Shown: positions 1 through 8,380, counted from the first letter of the stretch. The stretch: 40,506 bases of DNA from Candidatus Symbiothrix dinenymphae (GCA_001417715.1 BBRT01000183.1:1-40506); one strand, 5' to 3'. The notes: generated by a model from the sequence alone, not told the origin. Program-made: numbers and translations.

Positions 1-2
1 AC

Positions 3-122
3 CTTCGTAATGCAGGGCACTTAAACAAAAAAGGGGCTGAATTGTTTACATTGAAATTAGCCAACGATATCAAGGCACAAAATTTGTATAAATCGGGGGA
101 TTGCGAGTCAAGCCCGCAATGA
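3..122 (+). CDS. 3' end of a probable SGNH/GDSL-type hydrolase (partial)
   Basis: A frame is open from the window edge to TGA at 120-122. Its first part reads NAGHLNKKGAELFTLKLAND, which resembles the C-terminal block of SGNH hydrolases, where an (Asp)-x-x-His pair is followed by N-x-KG and a final helix. The aspartate normally three residues before the His is replaced here by Asn or lies outside the visible block, so the family call is an inference from about 20 residues. The last residues (GDCESSPQ) and the stop codon lie in a palindromic repeat arm (95-123), so the original C-terminus has probably been replaced. The 5' part lies outside the window. Confidence 0.45.
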   Translation, partial: LRNAGHLNKKGAELFTLKLANDIKAQNLYKSGDCESSPQ

Positions 123-123
123 C
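95..123. repeat. Solo arm of the interspersed GCGGGCTTGACCCGC palindrome
   Basis: The sequence is one arm of the inverted repeat seen complete at 24643-24738 and 27421-27518, with one G-to-A change in the core (ATTGCGAGTCAAGCCCGCAA). It overlaps the 3' end of the preceding reading frame and supplies its stop codon. Confidence 0.8.
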
Positions 124-156
124 ACGCCCCATAATTCGATAAATTAAGTTTGAACA

Positions 157-216
157 GATTAAAGGACTGGCAGGATATTTGATAATCCTGTCAATCCTTT
201 AATCCTGAAAATCCTG
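157..216. repeat. Inverted repeat of the 'AATCCTTTAATCCTG' type
   Basis: Left arm 157-176 and right arm 185-204 are 20 bp each and complementary except for two transitions, with an 8-nt loop. The sequence continues with further ATCCTG words to about 216. It stands directly after the stop codon of the minus-strand gene at 219, so it could also act as its terminator hairpin. The same kind of ATCCTG repeat is familiar from other Bacteroidetes intergenic regions (general knowledge, not searched). Confidence 0.65.
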
Positions 217-218
217 AT

Positions 219-1082
219 TCAGACACCAGCTGCAGCCAAAATGTCAGCTGCCTTAAATTCCATCTTTGTGAAAGCAAACAGTTTTTTGCCCAAGTCTTTG
301 AGTGATGCTCCGATGTGATATACCTCGCCGTCAATCATCAGAAAGCGGTCGTGTGCTTGGGTTAATATTTCGACAGAGATTGCCGGATATTGGATTTGAT
401 GACGTTGCAAATCCAACTGCAATTGTTTGGATATTTCTTTGGTATAGATTGTAGCAGTTACGTTATCTGACCGTTTTGATAGCAGTAACAGTACGCTTTC
501 GTTGATATAATTGTCGAGCAGAATAATTGATTTTTTTGCGGATTTTATCAAATTTGCAGCAAAAGCGTAGGCATCGAAAACTTGGCCATCGTGATAAATG
601 CCTTCGATGGGCGGCAATGACTTTTGTACAAAAAAAGCAATTGCATTTTCGGTTTCAGTTGTTCGGTGTTCAATTTGCCCAATGTGCTGTTCAAGTTGTT
701 CAAAGCGTTGATTAATTGCGAAACCTTTTAATATATAGTCTTTTAAAACTTTTGTAGCCCATTGACGAAATTGTATTCCGCGTTTAGACTTGACTCTATA
801 GCCGAGAGAAATAATCATATCCAAATTGTAATGCGAAACATTCCTTTGGATAATCCGATTGCCTTCTTTTTGAACTATTAAGAAATTCTGAATAGTTGAA
901 TCCTTATCCAATTCGCCCTCTTTAAAGATATTACGAACGTGCATACTAACATTAGGTAAGGTTGTTTCGAAGAGTTCAACCATTTGCGCTTGTGTCAGCC
1001 ACACCGACTCATTTTCCACTCTCACATCCAGCCGAATAGAATTATCAGGTTGGTACAATACAATTTCGTTTTTGTTATTCAT
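219..1082 (-). CDS. RhuM-family protein with C-terminal PLD-like domain
   Basis: The 287-residue protein has two parts. Residues about 1-130 match the RhuM virulence-protein family: VWLTQAQMVELFETT, HVRNIFKEGEL and GYRVKSKRGIQFRQWA. A short coiled segment follows. Residues about 165-287 look like a single phospholipase-D-like half domain, with KKSIILLDNY and HDRFLMIDGEVYHIGAS standing in for the HxK-x4-D motif. RhuM is linked in name to a Salmonella pathogenicity island, but its biochemical role is unknown; DNA binding by the N-terminus and nucleic-acid or signalling function of the C-terminus are inference. The gene is monocistronic, downstream of pnp, with its own -10-like box at 1133-1140. 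Confidence 0.8.
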   Translation of the reverse strand: MNNKNEIVLYQPDNSIRLDVRVENESVWLTQAQMVELFETTLPNVSMHVRNIFKEGELDKDSTIQNFLIVQKEGNRIIQRNVSHYNLDMIISLGYRVKSKRGIQFRQWATKVLKDYILKGFAINQRFEQLEQHIGQIEHRTTETENAIAFFVQKSLPPIEGIYHDGQVFDAYAFAANLIKSAKKSIILLDNYINESVLLLLSKRSDNVTATIYTKEISKQLQLDLQRHQIQYPAISVEILTQAHDRFLMIDGEVYHIGASLKDLGKKLFAFTKMEFKAADILAAAGV

Positions 1083-1132
1083 AATCAGTTATTTACATTA
1101 TATTTAGTACTTGTGTTATCACAAATCGGCTG

Positions 1133-1140
1133 CAAAGATA
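1133..1140 (-). promoter_or_regulatory. Putative promoter -7 box of the RhuM-like gene
   Basis: TATCTTTG on the minus strand fits the Bacteroidetes TAnnTTTG -7 consensus. No well-spaced TTTG -33 element was found. The leader holds a short palindrome TTGTG-ttat-CACAA (1111-1124), which could be an operator. Confidence 0.5.
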
Positions 1141-1155
1141 CATAAAATAAAAACA

Positions 1156-1186
1156 AACGCCTGCCAACATCACATCAGCAGGCGTT
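1156..1186 (-). terminator. pnp: Intrinsic terminator of pnp
   Basis: Perfect 9-bp stem AACGCCTGC/GCAGGCGTT with a 13-nt loop, followed on the minus strand by a T-rich tract (1141-1155). It begins 15 nt after the pnp stop codon. Confidence 0.8.
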
Positions 1187-1200
1187 CGCTACACATAAAA

Positions 1201-3321
1201 TCATTGCCTCTCCGGACGTGGCATCAACACCTTGCGGGAAAGTTTCAACTTGCCACTCTTCGGGTCGATGTCCATCAGCTTCACTTGGATGGTGTCGCCC
1301 TCTTGGATGCCTGCTTCTTCCACGCTTTGGAGGTGCGCCCAATCCACTTCGGAGATGTGCAACAAGCCATCTCTGCCGGGTAGAATTTCGATGAATGCAC
1401 CGTAAGGCATAATGGAGCGCACTTTGCCGTCGTAAACGTTGCCTATTTCGGGCACCATCACGATGGCTCTCAGTTTCGCCATGGCAGCATCAATTGACTT
1501 CCGGTTGACGGCTGCCACTTCCACATAACCAAGGTTGCCTTTTTCTTCAATCGCAATCGTGGTGCCCGTTTCCTCCTGTATCGCCTGAATGATTTTGCCG
1601 CCCGGTCCGATGACGGCACCGATAAATTCTTTCGGGATAGTCAGCATTTCGATGCGTGGCGCGTGGTCTTTCAGGTCGGGACGTGGCTGCGGCATGGTTT
1701 CCAAAATCTTGCCGAGGATGTGTTCGCGTCCTTGTTTGGCTTGTGCCAATGCGTTTTCGAGAATTTCGTATGACAGTCCGTCCACTTTGATGTCCATTTG
1801 CGTGGCGGTGATGCCGTTGCGCGTGCCGGTCACTTTGAAATCCATATCACCCAAGTGGTCTTCGTCGCCTAAAATATCGCTCAGTACGGCGTAGTTTTTT
1901 CCCTTATTTTCAGAAATAAGCCCCATGGCAATACCTGAAACGGGTCTTTTCATTTGCACACCGGCATCCATCAACGCTAGCGTGCCGGCGCAAACCGTTG
2001 CCATAGACGACGAGCCGTTGGATTCCAAAATATCGGAAACGATGCGAACTACATACGGAAATTCGTCGGGCAACATTGGCTTCAGGGCACGATGCGCCAG
2101 GTTTCCGTGCCCGATTTCGCGGCGACCAACACCCCGTTGTGGGCGTGCTTCGCCGGTGGCGAATGGCGGGAAATTGTAGTGCAGCAGGAAACGTTCCTTG
2201 CTGTAATTCAGCACATCGTCAATCAATTTTTCATCGTCCTTGGTGCCCAGCGTGACGGTTGCCAACGCCTGTGTTTCGCCACGTGTGAAGAGTGCCGAGC
2301 CGTGAGGACCCTTTATGAAATCCACTTCCGACCATATCGGGCGAATTTCAGTTGTTTTGCGACCGTCCAAGCGTTTGCCCTCGTCCAAAATGCAGCGGCG
2401 CATCGCTTCTTTTTCCACATCGTGGTAATATTTGCTAATCAGCGCGCCTTTTTCTGCCAAGTCTTCTTCGGAGAACGTGGCTTTGTATTCATCTACAATG
2501 TTGTGAAAAGCCTCGCTGCGTTCCTGCTTGCCCTGACCGGACGTGGCTACGGCGTACACTTTGTCGTACAATTTGGCGCGAACGTCCTTGCGCAGGTCTT
2601 CATCATTGGTTTCGTGGCAATATTCGCGTTTTTTGGTGGTGCCTGCCGCTTCCGCAAATTCGATTTGCGCCTGACACATCACTTTGATGGTTTCGTGAGC
2701 AAATTTGATAGCGTCAAGCAGTTCTTTTTCAGACACTTCCTTCATCTCGCCCTCCACCATCATGATATTGTCAATCGTGGCACCCACCATAATGTCCATA
2801 TCGGCTTTTTCCAAATCCTTGAAAGTCGGATTGATTTTGAATTTGCCGTTGATACGCGCCACACGCACCTCAGAGATAGGTCCGTTGAACGGAATATCCG
2901 AAGCCGCCAGAGCCGCCGAAGCCGCCAAACCGGTGAGCGCATCGGGAATATCCTCACCATCAGTGGAATAGAGGTTGATGGTAACAAACACTTCCGCGTG
3001 GTAGTCGTCCGGAAACAACGGACGCAACACGCGGTCAACAATGCGGTCGGTCAGGATTTCGTAATCGGAAGCCCGCCCTTCGCGCTTCAAAAAACCACCC
3101 GGAAAGCGTCCAAACGAGGAATACTTTTCCTTATACTCTACCTGCAAAGGCATAAAATCGGTGCCCGGCACCGCATCTTTGGCAGCAGTCACCACCGCCA
3201 GCATCATCGTGTTGCCCATTCGCAACACCACCGAGCCGTCAGCCTGCTTAGCCAACTTGCCGGTTTCGAGGGTAATGGTACGTCCATCGCCCAGTTGAAT
3301 TGTTTTAACAATCGGATTCAT
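1201..3321 (-). CDS. pnp: Polynucleotide phosphorylase
   Basis: PNPase degrades RNA 3' to 5' using phosphate and is part of RNA turnover in the cytoplasm. The 706-residue product has two RNase PH domains, the second with the catalytic-site stretch [16 protein letters not shown], then a KH domain with GPGG near residues 572-575 and an S1 domain from about 625 ([17 protein letters not shown]). The frame is open up to 3396, but that start lies upstream of the TACCTTTG -7 box (3355-3362). [14 protein letters not shown] at 3321 is therefore the best start and agrees with Bacteroides homologues; ATG at 3342 is the alternative. The gene is followed by a clear terminator. Confidence 0.97.
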   Translation of the reverse strand: MNPIVKTIQLGDGRTITLETGKLAKQADGSVVLRMGNTMMLAVVTAAKDAVPGTDFMPLQVEYKEKYSSFGRFPGGFLKREGRASDYEILTDRIVDRVLRPLFPDDYHAEVFVTINLYSTDGEDIPDALTGLAASAALAASDIPFNGPISEVRVARINGKFKINPTFKDLEKADMDIMVGATIDNIMMVEGEMKEVSEKELLDAIKFAHETIKVMCQAQIEFAEAAGTTKKREYCHETNDEDLRKDVRAKLYDKVYAVATSGQGKQERSEAFHNIVDEYKATFSEEDLAEKGALISKYYHDVEKEAMRRCILDEGKRLDGRKTTEIRPIWSEVDFIKGPHGSALFTRGETQALATVTLGTKDDEKLIDDVLNYSKERFLLHYNFPPFATGEARPQRGVGRREIGHGNLAHRALKPMLPDEFPYVVRIVSDILESNGSSSMATVCAGTLALMDAGVQMKRPVSGIAMGLISENKGKNYAVLSDILGDEDHLGDMDFKVTGTRNGITATQMDIKVDGLSYEILENALAQAKQGREHILGKILETMPQPRPDLKDHAPRIEMLTIPKEFIGAVIGPGGKIIQAIQEETGTTIAIEEKGNLGYVEVAAVNRKSIDAAMAKLRAIVMVPEIGNVYDGKVRSIMPYGAFIEILPGRDGLLHISEVDWAHLQSVEEAGIQEGDTIQVKLMDIDPKSGKLKLSRKVLMPRPERQ

Positions 3322-3354
3322 CTTTTTTTCTTTATTTTCCATTTTAAAATCGCG

Positions 3355-3362
3355 CAAAGGTA
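3355..3362 (-). promoter_or_regulatory. pnp: Promoter -7 box of pnp
   Basis: TACCTTTG on the minus strand, 13 nt before ATG 3342 and 34 nt before ATG 3321. It excludes the upstream in-frame ATG at 3396 as start. No good -33 element was seen. Confidence 0.75.
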
Positions 3363-3402
3363 CGAATATTTTTTTTACGATTGGATTTTTTTTCAAAAGC
3401 GC

Positions 3403-3472
3403 CTAAAAAATAATTTCGAGTGCTATGAAAAATCGTCGGCGATTTTTCATAGCACTCGAAATTATTTTTTAG
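3403..3472. terminator. Long perfect hairpin between the barrel gene and pnp
   Basis: Two 33-bp arms (3403-3435 and 3440-3472) are exact inverse complements around the 4-nt loop TCGG. The ends are AT-rich, giving T-runs on both strands. It starts 9 nt after the stop of the minus-strand gene at 3482 and most simply acts as its terminator. Its perfection and length are unusual for a plain terminator and it could be a mobile palindrome. Confidence 0.65.
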
Positions 3473-3481
3473 CCCCGGTGC

Positions 3482-4291
3482 TTAAAACCCCAGCATCAGC
3501 CCGATGCCATACGGGCGTATGTCGGGTCCTTTCTCGAGGGGCGAAAGTGGCTGGTAGTAGCCAAAAACGGCGAGATGTCCTATCCCTACACGCCCTGAAA
3601 AGCGATAATTCAGCGGCAACACACTCAGCTCGGAGCCTGAGAAAGTTTCCGTCACTTTGCCTTTTGTTTCTGCTTCGGATGCGTATTTTATCATGCCCTC
3701 AACGCCGCCATTGATAAAAAAAGTTTTGCTGCCCAAGCGGGTTTGATATTCCAACATCACGGGGATGGTTATGTAATACGCCACAAATTTACTGTATTTG
3801 TAGGCATCAACATCAGGGTCAAACACAAAATCTGTTCTGTTGCCAACCGGTTTCAGTCCGACATTTCCTTTGAAGTGATGGCGCGAAAAATCCAGTCCTA
3901 AGCCGGTAAACAGCAACCAATGCGAATGAATGGGCACCATATAAGTGCCCAAATTCAGAATGAAAGAATACGAGCGCGGCAATTTCAAATCCACATCGTC
4001 CTGCAAACCATCCAAATTGGAGAAGGCAAACCCGAAACCGCTCCAATGTGCTTCCTGCGACTTTTTTCGGTCTTTTTTCCTCCAAAAATGCGTAAAATCG
4101 GTGCTGAGCGACCCGTCCAGGAGGAGAAAACTTTTCGACTCGGACTTCTCCGTTGTCACATCTTCCGTCGCGCCATTCACATCACTGACCGCTTTCTCTT
4201 CTCTAACTTCTGTCGTAACGACAATCGTGTCTTGTGCCGACACAGCTGCGGAAAATCCTAATCCACAGGCAAATACCAATAAATTTTTCAT
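3482..4291 (-). CDS. PorT-like outer-membrane beta-barrel protein
   Basis: The 269-residue protein starts with a signal peptide (MKNLLVFACGLGFSAAVSAQ, cleavage after AQ likely). The rest has alternating aromatic/polar strands typical of the small outer-membrane barrels grouped with PorT (OMP_b-brl_2) and ends in a C-terminal phenylalanine (GIGLMLGF). It is the last gene of a cluster led by an ECF sigma factor; the gap to the preceding gene is 4 nt, so it is probably co-transcribed. Function is unknown; a role as sensor or target of the sigma system is inference. Confidence 0.75.
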   Translation of the reverse strand: MKNLLVFACGLGFSAAVSAQDTIVVTTEVREEKAVSDVNGATEDVTTEKSESKSFLLLDGSLSTDFTHFWRKKDRKKSQEAHWSGFGFAFSNLDGLQDDVDLKLPRSYSFILNLGTYMVPIHSHWLLFTGLGLDFSRHHFKGNVGLKPVGNRTDFVFDPDVDAYKYSKFVAYYITIPVMLEYQTRLGSKTFFINGGVEGMIKYASEAETKGKVTETFSGSELSVLPLNYRFSGRVGIGHLAVFGYYQPLSPLEKGPDIRPYGIGLMLGF

Positions 4292-4295
4292 ACTT

Positions 4296-4748
4296 TTATA
4301 ATTTTATTTGTTTGTTGTTCACCTTAATAAATAAATTTTTCAATTTTTTCAACTCCTTATTTAATTCATCGGGCGGAAAATCGCCTTTGATGTAAATCAG
4401 AGTCATTTTTTTTGCTTTGTAGGACAAGAGCGCATATTCGTAAGTCGTTGATTTGTCCATTCTTAAACTGTACATCACAGTTCCATCCGCCCCCAAATCG
4501 CTGCCAATGGCTGCACAGGCATTGCTCAGCATCACAGAATCGGCGGAGGCAACAATCAGACTTTTATACTTGCTGATTTTGCTGCGCTCGCCCAACACAT
4601 CTTTCGCCAAAACAAGCAGCACAGAGCCTTTCTGTTTGCCATAATCATTGAATATCTTGTCAATCTTCAGCCCTTCCTGCGCACTGACAGCCAAACTCGG
4701 CAATGTAAATGCCAATAATAATAAGCAAAATCTTTTCAACTTTTTCAT
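4296..4748 (-). CDS. Small exported protein, DUF4252/DUF6108-like
   Basis: The 150-residue product has a clear signal peptide ending in SAVSAQ/E-type sequence (LPSLAVSAQEG). The mature part is a small mixed alpha/beta protein with a lysine-rich C-terminus (ELNKELKKLKNLFIKVNNKQ). In Bacteroides, similar short exported proteins lie between ECF sigma factors and barrel genes. I judge DUF4252 or DUF6108 the likely family, without certainty. Spacing of 11 nt from the upstream gene and 4 nt to the downstream one supports an operon. Confidence 0.6.
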   Translation of the reverse strand: MKKLKRFCLLLLAFTLPSLAVSAQEGLKIDKIFNDYGKQKGSVLLVLAKDVLGERSKISKYKSLIVASADSVMLSNACAAIGSDLGADGTVMYSLRMDKSTTYEYALLSYKAKKMTLIYIKGDFPPDELNKELKKLKNLFIKVNNKQIKL

Positions 4749-4759
4749 ATACCTTTAAT

Positions 4760-5191
4760 TTAATTGTCATCTAAAAATAAATTCAACGCATCAATCTGAG
4801 AAGAATAGACCGCATCGTTTTCAGCAGAAAAATTCTCCAACGACCGCAACGCTTCCGCCTGAATCACAACAATATCCGTCTGCTTCAGCCCATCAATATA
4901 AGCCAGCGAAACCTCCGGCACATCCCATGCAAATCGCAAAGTGATGAGCAGCAACAAGCTGGCAGCAATAGCAAACACGGCGCGGCGGCGTTGTCGCCTG
5001 TCTTTGGGGGCTTGACCCGCAATCCCGCAATGACAAGAGGCAAAGTATTGAAAGATAGGCTGATACACCCGAAACTCCTCCGAAATATTCTCCTGCCGAA
5101 AATAATCCCGAAGCACCCCCTCCTCCTCCAAGGTAGTCACCCCCTCAAAGTACCTGTCAAGCAACCCCGCTATTTTTTCATCAACATTCAT
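4760..5191 (-). CDS. Single-pass membrane protein, probable anti-sigma-like regulator
   Basis: The 143-residue product has an acidic, helical N-terminus (residues 1-50), a basic stretch DRRQRRR, one membrane segment at about 71-89 (AVFAIAASLLLLITLRFAW) and a short periplasmic tail. Size, topology and position just downstream of an ECF sigma gene suggest that it holds that sigma factor. Residues 53-60 (CHCGIAGQ) are encoded by an interspersed palindromic repeat (5007-5034) that sits in frame between the cytoplasmic part and the basic stretch, so the linker is likely a recent insertion. No zinc-binding anti-sigma motif is seen. Confidence 0.6.
   Translation of the reverse strand: MNVDEKIAGLLDRYFEGVTTLEEEGVLRDYFRQENISEEFRVYQPIFQYFASCHCGIAGQAPKDRRQRRRAVFAIAASLLLLITLRFAWDVPEVSLAYIDGLKQTDIVVIQAEALRSLENFSAENDAVYSSQIDALNLFLDDN
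5007..5034. repeat. In-frame fragment of the GCGGGCTTGACCCGC repeat
   Basis: GGGCTTGACCCGCAAT is followed directly by CCCGCAATGACA, so parts of both arms are joined without the usual spacer. It lies inside the anti-sigma-like gene and keeps its frame open. Confidence 0.8.
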
Positions 5192-5199
5192 AATTAAAA

Positions 5200-5238
5200 A
5201 CTAATAACTAATAATTCATAACTCATAACTCATAACTC
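5200..5238. repeat. Heptamer repeats (CATAACT type)
   Basis: Tandem copies of a 7-nt unit (CATAACT, with CTAATAA variants on the left) fill the gap between the sigma gene and the anti-sigma-like gene. On the minus strand they encode the last residues of the sigma factor (VMSYEL) and its stop lies within them. The same heptamer recurs at 8357-8384 and 37914-37942. Confidence 0.7.
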
Positions 5239-5719
5239 GAAAATAACTCTCCCTCACCTTCTTTCTCGCTCTCGAAAGATTGACCGTCACTGCGCTGATT
5301 TGCGTGCCGGTGATGTCGGCGATTTCTTGCAATTCGTAGCCTTCTATGTCGCGCATTTGGATGATTAGGCGTTGCAATTCGGGCAAATGTGCGATAATTT
5401 GTTTGACTAATGCCACTGCATCGCGCTGTTCCAACTCCGAATGAGGCGTTTCCGATGTTGCACCCAACTGAAAATCATCCGCTTGTGTCGTTTCTTTCTG
5501 CAATTTCAAACGGTCGAGACAACTGTTTTTCGTCATCTGCATCGCAAAGGCGGCAGGATTGACGATGGCATCCAACTGTTCACGAATATTCCAAAGCCTC
5601 AGCAGCACCTCCTGCACCACATCTTCGGCATCTTCCGACTGCCGCAAATATCGCACAGCCGTCCGAAAAAGCATTTGCCGAAGCGGAATAATATCTGACT
5701 TGAACCGTTCTAACTGCAT
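5216..5719 (-). CDS. ECF sigma factor
   Basis: The 167-residue product is a group 4 (ECF) sigma factor that directs RNA polymerase to a small regulon. Region 2 is seen at about residues 10-75 (RTAVRYLRQSEDAEDVVQEVLLRLW) and region 4 at about 110-155 (LPELQRLIIQMRDIEGYELQEIADITG, then TVNLSRARKKVRE). It is followed after 24 nt by a membrane protein with anti-sigma topology, an exported protein and an outer-membrane barrel, which suggests envelope signalling. The C-terminal residues come from heptamer repeats, so the natural end may have been altered. No convincing promoter was seen upstream. Confidence 0.9.
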   Translation of the reverse strand: MQLERFKSDIIPLRQMLFRTAVRYLRQSEDAEDVVQEVLLRLWNIREQLDAIVNPAAFAMQMTKNSCLDRLKLQKETTQADDFQLGATSETPHSELEQRDAVALVKQIIAHLPELQRLIIQMRDIEGYELQEIADITGTQISAVTVNLSRARKKVRESYFRVMSYEL

Positions 5720-5777
5720 ATCTATATTAATGACGAACGAAAGTGGAAATTATAACATCAAGACTTTTGATTGGGTA

Positions 5778-7010
5778 TCATCCAAAAAATAAATTGCAAA
5801 CAACAATGGCTGTTATCACACCGGCTAAATCTGCCAGCAGTGCTGCTCCAATCGTGTAGCGCGTGTTTTTGATGTGAACGGCTCCGTAATAGACGGCTAC
5901 TACATAGAAAGTGGTGTCGGTGGAGCCTTGAAAAAGGCTTGCCAAGCGTCCTGTGAACGAATCCGCGCCAAATGTTTGCATCGCATCAAGCATCATACCG
6001 CGCGAACCGCTGCCGCTGAGGGGCTTCATCAGGGCTGTTGGGAAGCCATCAACCCAATTGGTAGGCAGCCCACAGGCAGACACAATGGATGCCAGCCCAT
6101 CGGTCAGAAAGTCCATCGCACCCGAAGCGCGAAACAGGGCAATCCCCACCAACATGGCAATTAAATAAGGTATAATCATCACGGCGGTCTTAAAACCTTC
6201 TTTCGCGCCGTCAATAAAGGCATCATAGACATTGATTTTTTTGCGCAATCCGGCGACCATAAAGGATATTATCACGCTGATTAACAAAAAGTTAGCAATC
6301 ATAGAAGAGTACAGCGACACCGTTTCTTGCGGGAATGTCTGAACGCACCAAACAACAAAGGCTATCAGGGCAATAATGGCACCGAAAAATCCAAGCAACA
6401 CCTTGTCTAACAACTTGATACGCTGTTTGAAACAGACAAAAACAATAGCAATCAGCGTGGCAACCGAAGTGGTAATCATCAACGGCACAAACACGTCTGC
6501 AGGATTGGCAGCACCCATTTGAGCACGATAGACCATGATGGTGACGGGAATAATGGTCAGCCCGGAGGCATTGAGCACGAGAAACATTATCATCGGATTG
6601 CTCGCGATGTCTTTTTTCGGGTTCAGTTCTTGCAACTGTTGCATGGCTTTCAACCCCATGGGCGTGGCGGCATTGTCCAAATTCAGCATATTGGCAGCCA
6701 CATTCATAAAAATGGCGCCGGTCGCGGGATGCCCTTTGGGAATGTCGGGAAACAGACGCGTGAAAACGGGAGCCGCCCCCCGCGCCAAAGCATCCACCAC
6801 GCCGCCCCGTTCGCCAATTTTCATAAAGCCCAACCAGAGCGACAGCACCCCTGTCAAGCCCAGCGAAATCTCAAAACCGTTTTTAGCCGCCCCAAAAGTA
6901 GCATTCATCATCTCGGTAAACACACCCATATCGCCCGTAAAAATCATCTTACAGACCCCAATGACGAATGCAATCAAGAAAAAAGCGACCCAAATATAAT
7001 TTAATGCCAT
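5778..7010 (-). CDS. Fused SpmA-SpmB nucleoside-recognition (Gate) membrane protein
   Basis: The 410-residue polytopic membrane protein joins two Gate-domain halves: SpmA-like (about 1-200, with LWLGFMKIGERGG, NMLNLDNAATPMGL) and SpmB-like (about 215-410, with FIDGAKEGFKTAVMIIPYL, PLSGSGSRGMMLD, STDTTFYVVAVYYGAV). In Bacillus the two proteins act in spore core dehydration, but in non-sporing Bacteroidetes the fused form is standard and its substrate is unknown. The length is normal. A -7 box (7019-7026) lies just upstream, divergent from the transporter gene. Confidence 0.9.
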   Translation of the reverse strand: MALNYIWVAFFLIAFVIGVCKMIFTGDMGVFTEMMNATFGAAKNGFEISLGLTGVLSLWLGFMKIGERGGVVDALARGAAPVFTRLFPDIPKGHPATGAIFMNVAANMLNLDNAATPMGLKAMQQLQELNPKKDIASNPMIMFLVLNASGLTIIPVTIMVYRAQMGAANPADVFVPLMITTSVATLIAIVFVCFKQRIKLLDKVLLGFFGAIIALIAFVVWCVQTFPQETVSLYSSMIANFLLISVIISFMVAGLRKKINVYDAFIDGAKEGFKTAVMIIPYLIAMLVGIALFRASGAMDFLTDGLASIVSACGLPTNWVDGFPTALMKPLSGSGSRGMMLDAMQTFGADSFTGRLASLFQGSTDTTFYVVAVYYGAVHIKNTRYTIGAALLADLAGVITAIVVCNLFFG

Positions 7011-7018
7011 AGCGGGCG

Positions 7019-7026
7019 CAAATTTA
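7019..7026 (-). promoter_or_regulatory. Promoter -7 box of spmAB
   Basis: TAAATTTG on the minus strand, 8 nt from the start codon at 7010. This gives an almost leaderless transcript and shares the 65-bp intergenic gap with the divergent promoter at 7060-7067. Confidence 0.6.
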
Positions 7027-7059
7027 CGATAAAAAATTGTATATTATAAAAAAAAGCAG

Positions 7060-7067
7060 TACTTTTG
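7060..7067 (+). promoter_or_regulatory. Promoter -7 box of the pnuC-like operon
   Basis: TACTTTTG with ATTG 20 nt upstream (7036-7039). It lies 8 nt before ATG 7076, so the longer in-frame start at 7037 is excluded and no riboswitch can fit in the leader. Confidence 0.7.
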
Positions 7068-7075
7068 CAGAAAAA

Positions 7076-7663
7076 ATGAATATGATTGAACAGATTGAAC
7101 TGATTGGAGTTGTTTTTGGCTTGATATACATCGGGTTGGAGGTGCGGCAGAAGTGGATGATGTGGGTGTTTGGCATTCTCAGTTCGCTGTGCTACATTGT
7201 TGTTTTTTACAATAATCAGTTGTATGCCGGAGTGGGGCTGAATTTTTATTTTGTTGTGATGTCCTCTTATGGGCTTTATGCGTGGAAGTTGGCACCTCAA
7301 AAGACGACTGACGAACTGAAATTCAGGTTTATCGACAAGCCTACTGCGCTCAAATTGACTGCGGTTGGCGTGTTGATTTTTGTGCCGGTCGGTTGGCTTT
7401 TGTCCGGCTTTTCCGACGAGATATTTCCGCATCCCGGTTTGGCAGACACGTTTGTGATGACCCTCAGCATCCTTGCCACGTGGATGTCTACCCGCAAAAT
7501 GGTGGAATGTTGGTATTTGTGGATTGTGGCGGATGTGGTGGCGGTGGTGCTCTATTTCTCGCAAGGGCTATACCACACCGACCTGCTGTATGTGGTGTAC
7601 CTAATTTTGTCGGTTGTGGGGCTGATACAATGGCGAAAGTCAATTACGAATAAAAAAAATTAG
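7076..7663 (+). CDS. PnuC-family vitamin transporter, probably thiamine type (PnuT)
   Basis: The 195-residue inner-membrane protein has about seven hydrophobic segments and PnuC-type features such as GLIYIGLEVRQKWMMWVFGI, NFYFVVMSSYGLYAWK and the final LYVVYLILSVVGLIQWRK. PnuC proteins move nicotinamide riboside, riboflavin or thiamine by facilitated diffusion, with trapping by phosphorylation inside. The next gene is thiamine pyrophosphokinase, so thiamine is the likely substrate; this rests on context. The start follows the -7 box at 7060-7067. A 17-bp direct repeat (7651-7667 and 7691-7707) spans its stop and the next start. Confidence 0.88.
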   Translation: MNMIEQIELIGVVFGLIYIGLEVRQKWMMWVFGILSSLCYIVVFYNNQLYAGVGLNFYFVVMSSYGLYAWKLAPQKTTDELKFRFIDKPTALKLTAVGVLIFVPVGWLLSGFSDEIFPHPGLADTFVMTLSILATWMSTRKMVECWYLWIVADVVAVVLYFSQGLYHTDLLYVVYLILSVVGLIQWRKSITNKKN

Positions 7664-7705
7664 AAATATAAAAATTTATAAATATAAAAATAAAAAAAAT
7701 TAGAA

Positions 7706-8380
7706 ATGAAGAATATGATGATACCACTCATACAACCGTTTAAGACGGTCGTGTTGGCGAATGGGGCGTTTCCTGCACATGAAATTCCGCGGTCATTTTT
7801 GCGCAATGCGGAACACGTGATTTGCTGCGATGGGGCAACGAAAAATCTGCTGGCGATGGGGATTGAGCCTGATTTTATCATTGGGGACATGGATAGTATT
7901 TCGGAAGATTTGAAACGGCGGTTTGAAAGCATCCTGATACACATTTCCGAACAGGAAAACAACGACCTGACAAAGGCGGTCAATTTTTGCTGCGTACACG
8001 ATTGGGACTGCATTACGATACTCGGCGCAACGGGCAAACGCGATGACCATACACTCGGAAATATCTCACTATTAGCCAATTACGCAATAGCAATTAAAGT
8101 GCAGATGCTCACCGATTATGGCGTGTTTGTGCCACAATTGTTGCAGCCCAAAGCAACGTATGAGAGTTACATTGGGCAACAAGTGTCGCTCTTTTCGCTG
8201 CATACGGACACGCTTTTCACCACAAAAAATTTGGCATATCCATTAGAAAACCGCGCCCTAACTACATGGTGGCAAGGCTCCCTCAACGAAGCAACAGCAG
8301 ATAATTTCACAATAGAGATGGATACAGGTAAAGCCCTGATTTTCAGAGAATACGAGCAACTCATAACTCATAAATCATAA
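7706..8380 (+). CDS. Thiamine pyrophosphokinase
   Basis: The enzyme transfers pyrophosphate from ATP to thiamine to make thiamine diphosphate. The 224-residue sequence shows the catalytic-domain motifs [30 protein letters not shown] and [14 protein letters not shown], followed by the beta-sandwich substrate domain ([27 protein letters not shown]). It follows the PnuC-type transporter by 42 nt and together they form a take-up and trapping pair. Its last residues (LITHKS) and stop come from the CATAACT heptamer repeat that fills the gap to ispE. ATG 7715 or 7718 could also serve as start. Confidence 0.93.
   Translation: MKNMMIPLIQPFKTVVLANGAFPAHEIPRSFLRNAEHVICCDGATKNLLAMGIEPDFIIGDMDSISEDLKRRFESILIHISEQENNDLTKAVNFCCVHDWDCITILGATGKRDDHTLGNISLLANYAIAIKVQMLTDYGVFVPQLLQPKATYESYIGQQVSLFSLHTDTLFTTKNLAYPLENRALTTWWQGSLNEATADNFTIEMDTGKALIFREYEQLITHKS

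Noticed and set aside
2092..3714. 540-codon open frame on plus opposite pnp
   Set aside because: It is antisense to the well-supported pnp gene, crosses the 33-bp hairpin and has no recognisable protein features; an effect of codon bias.
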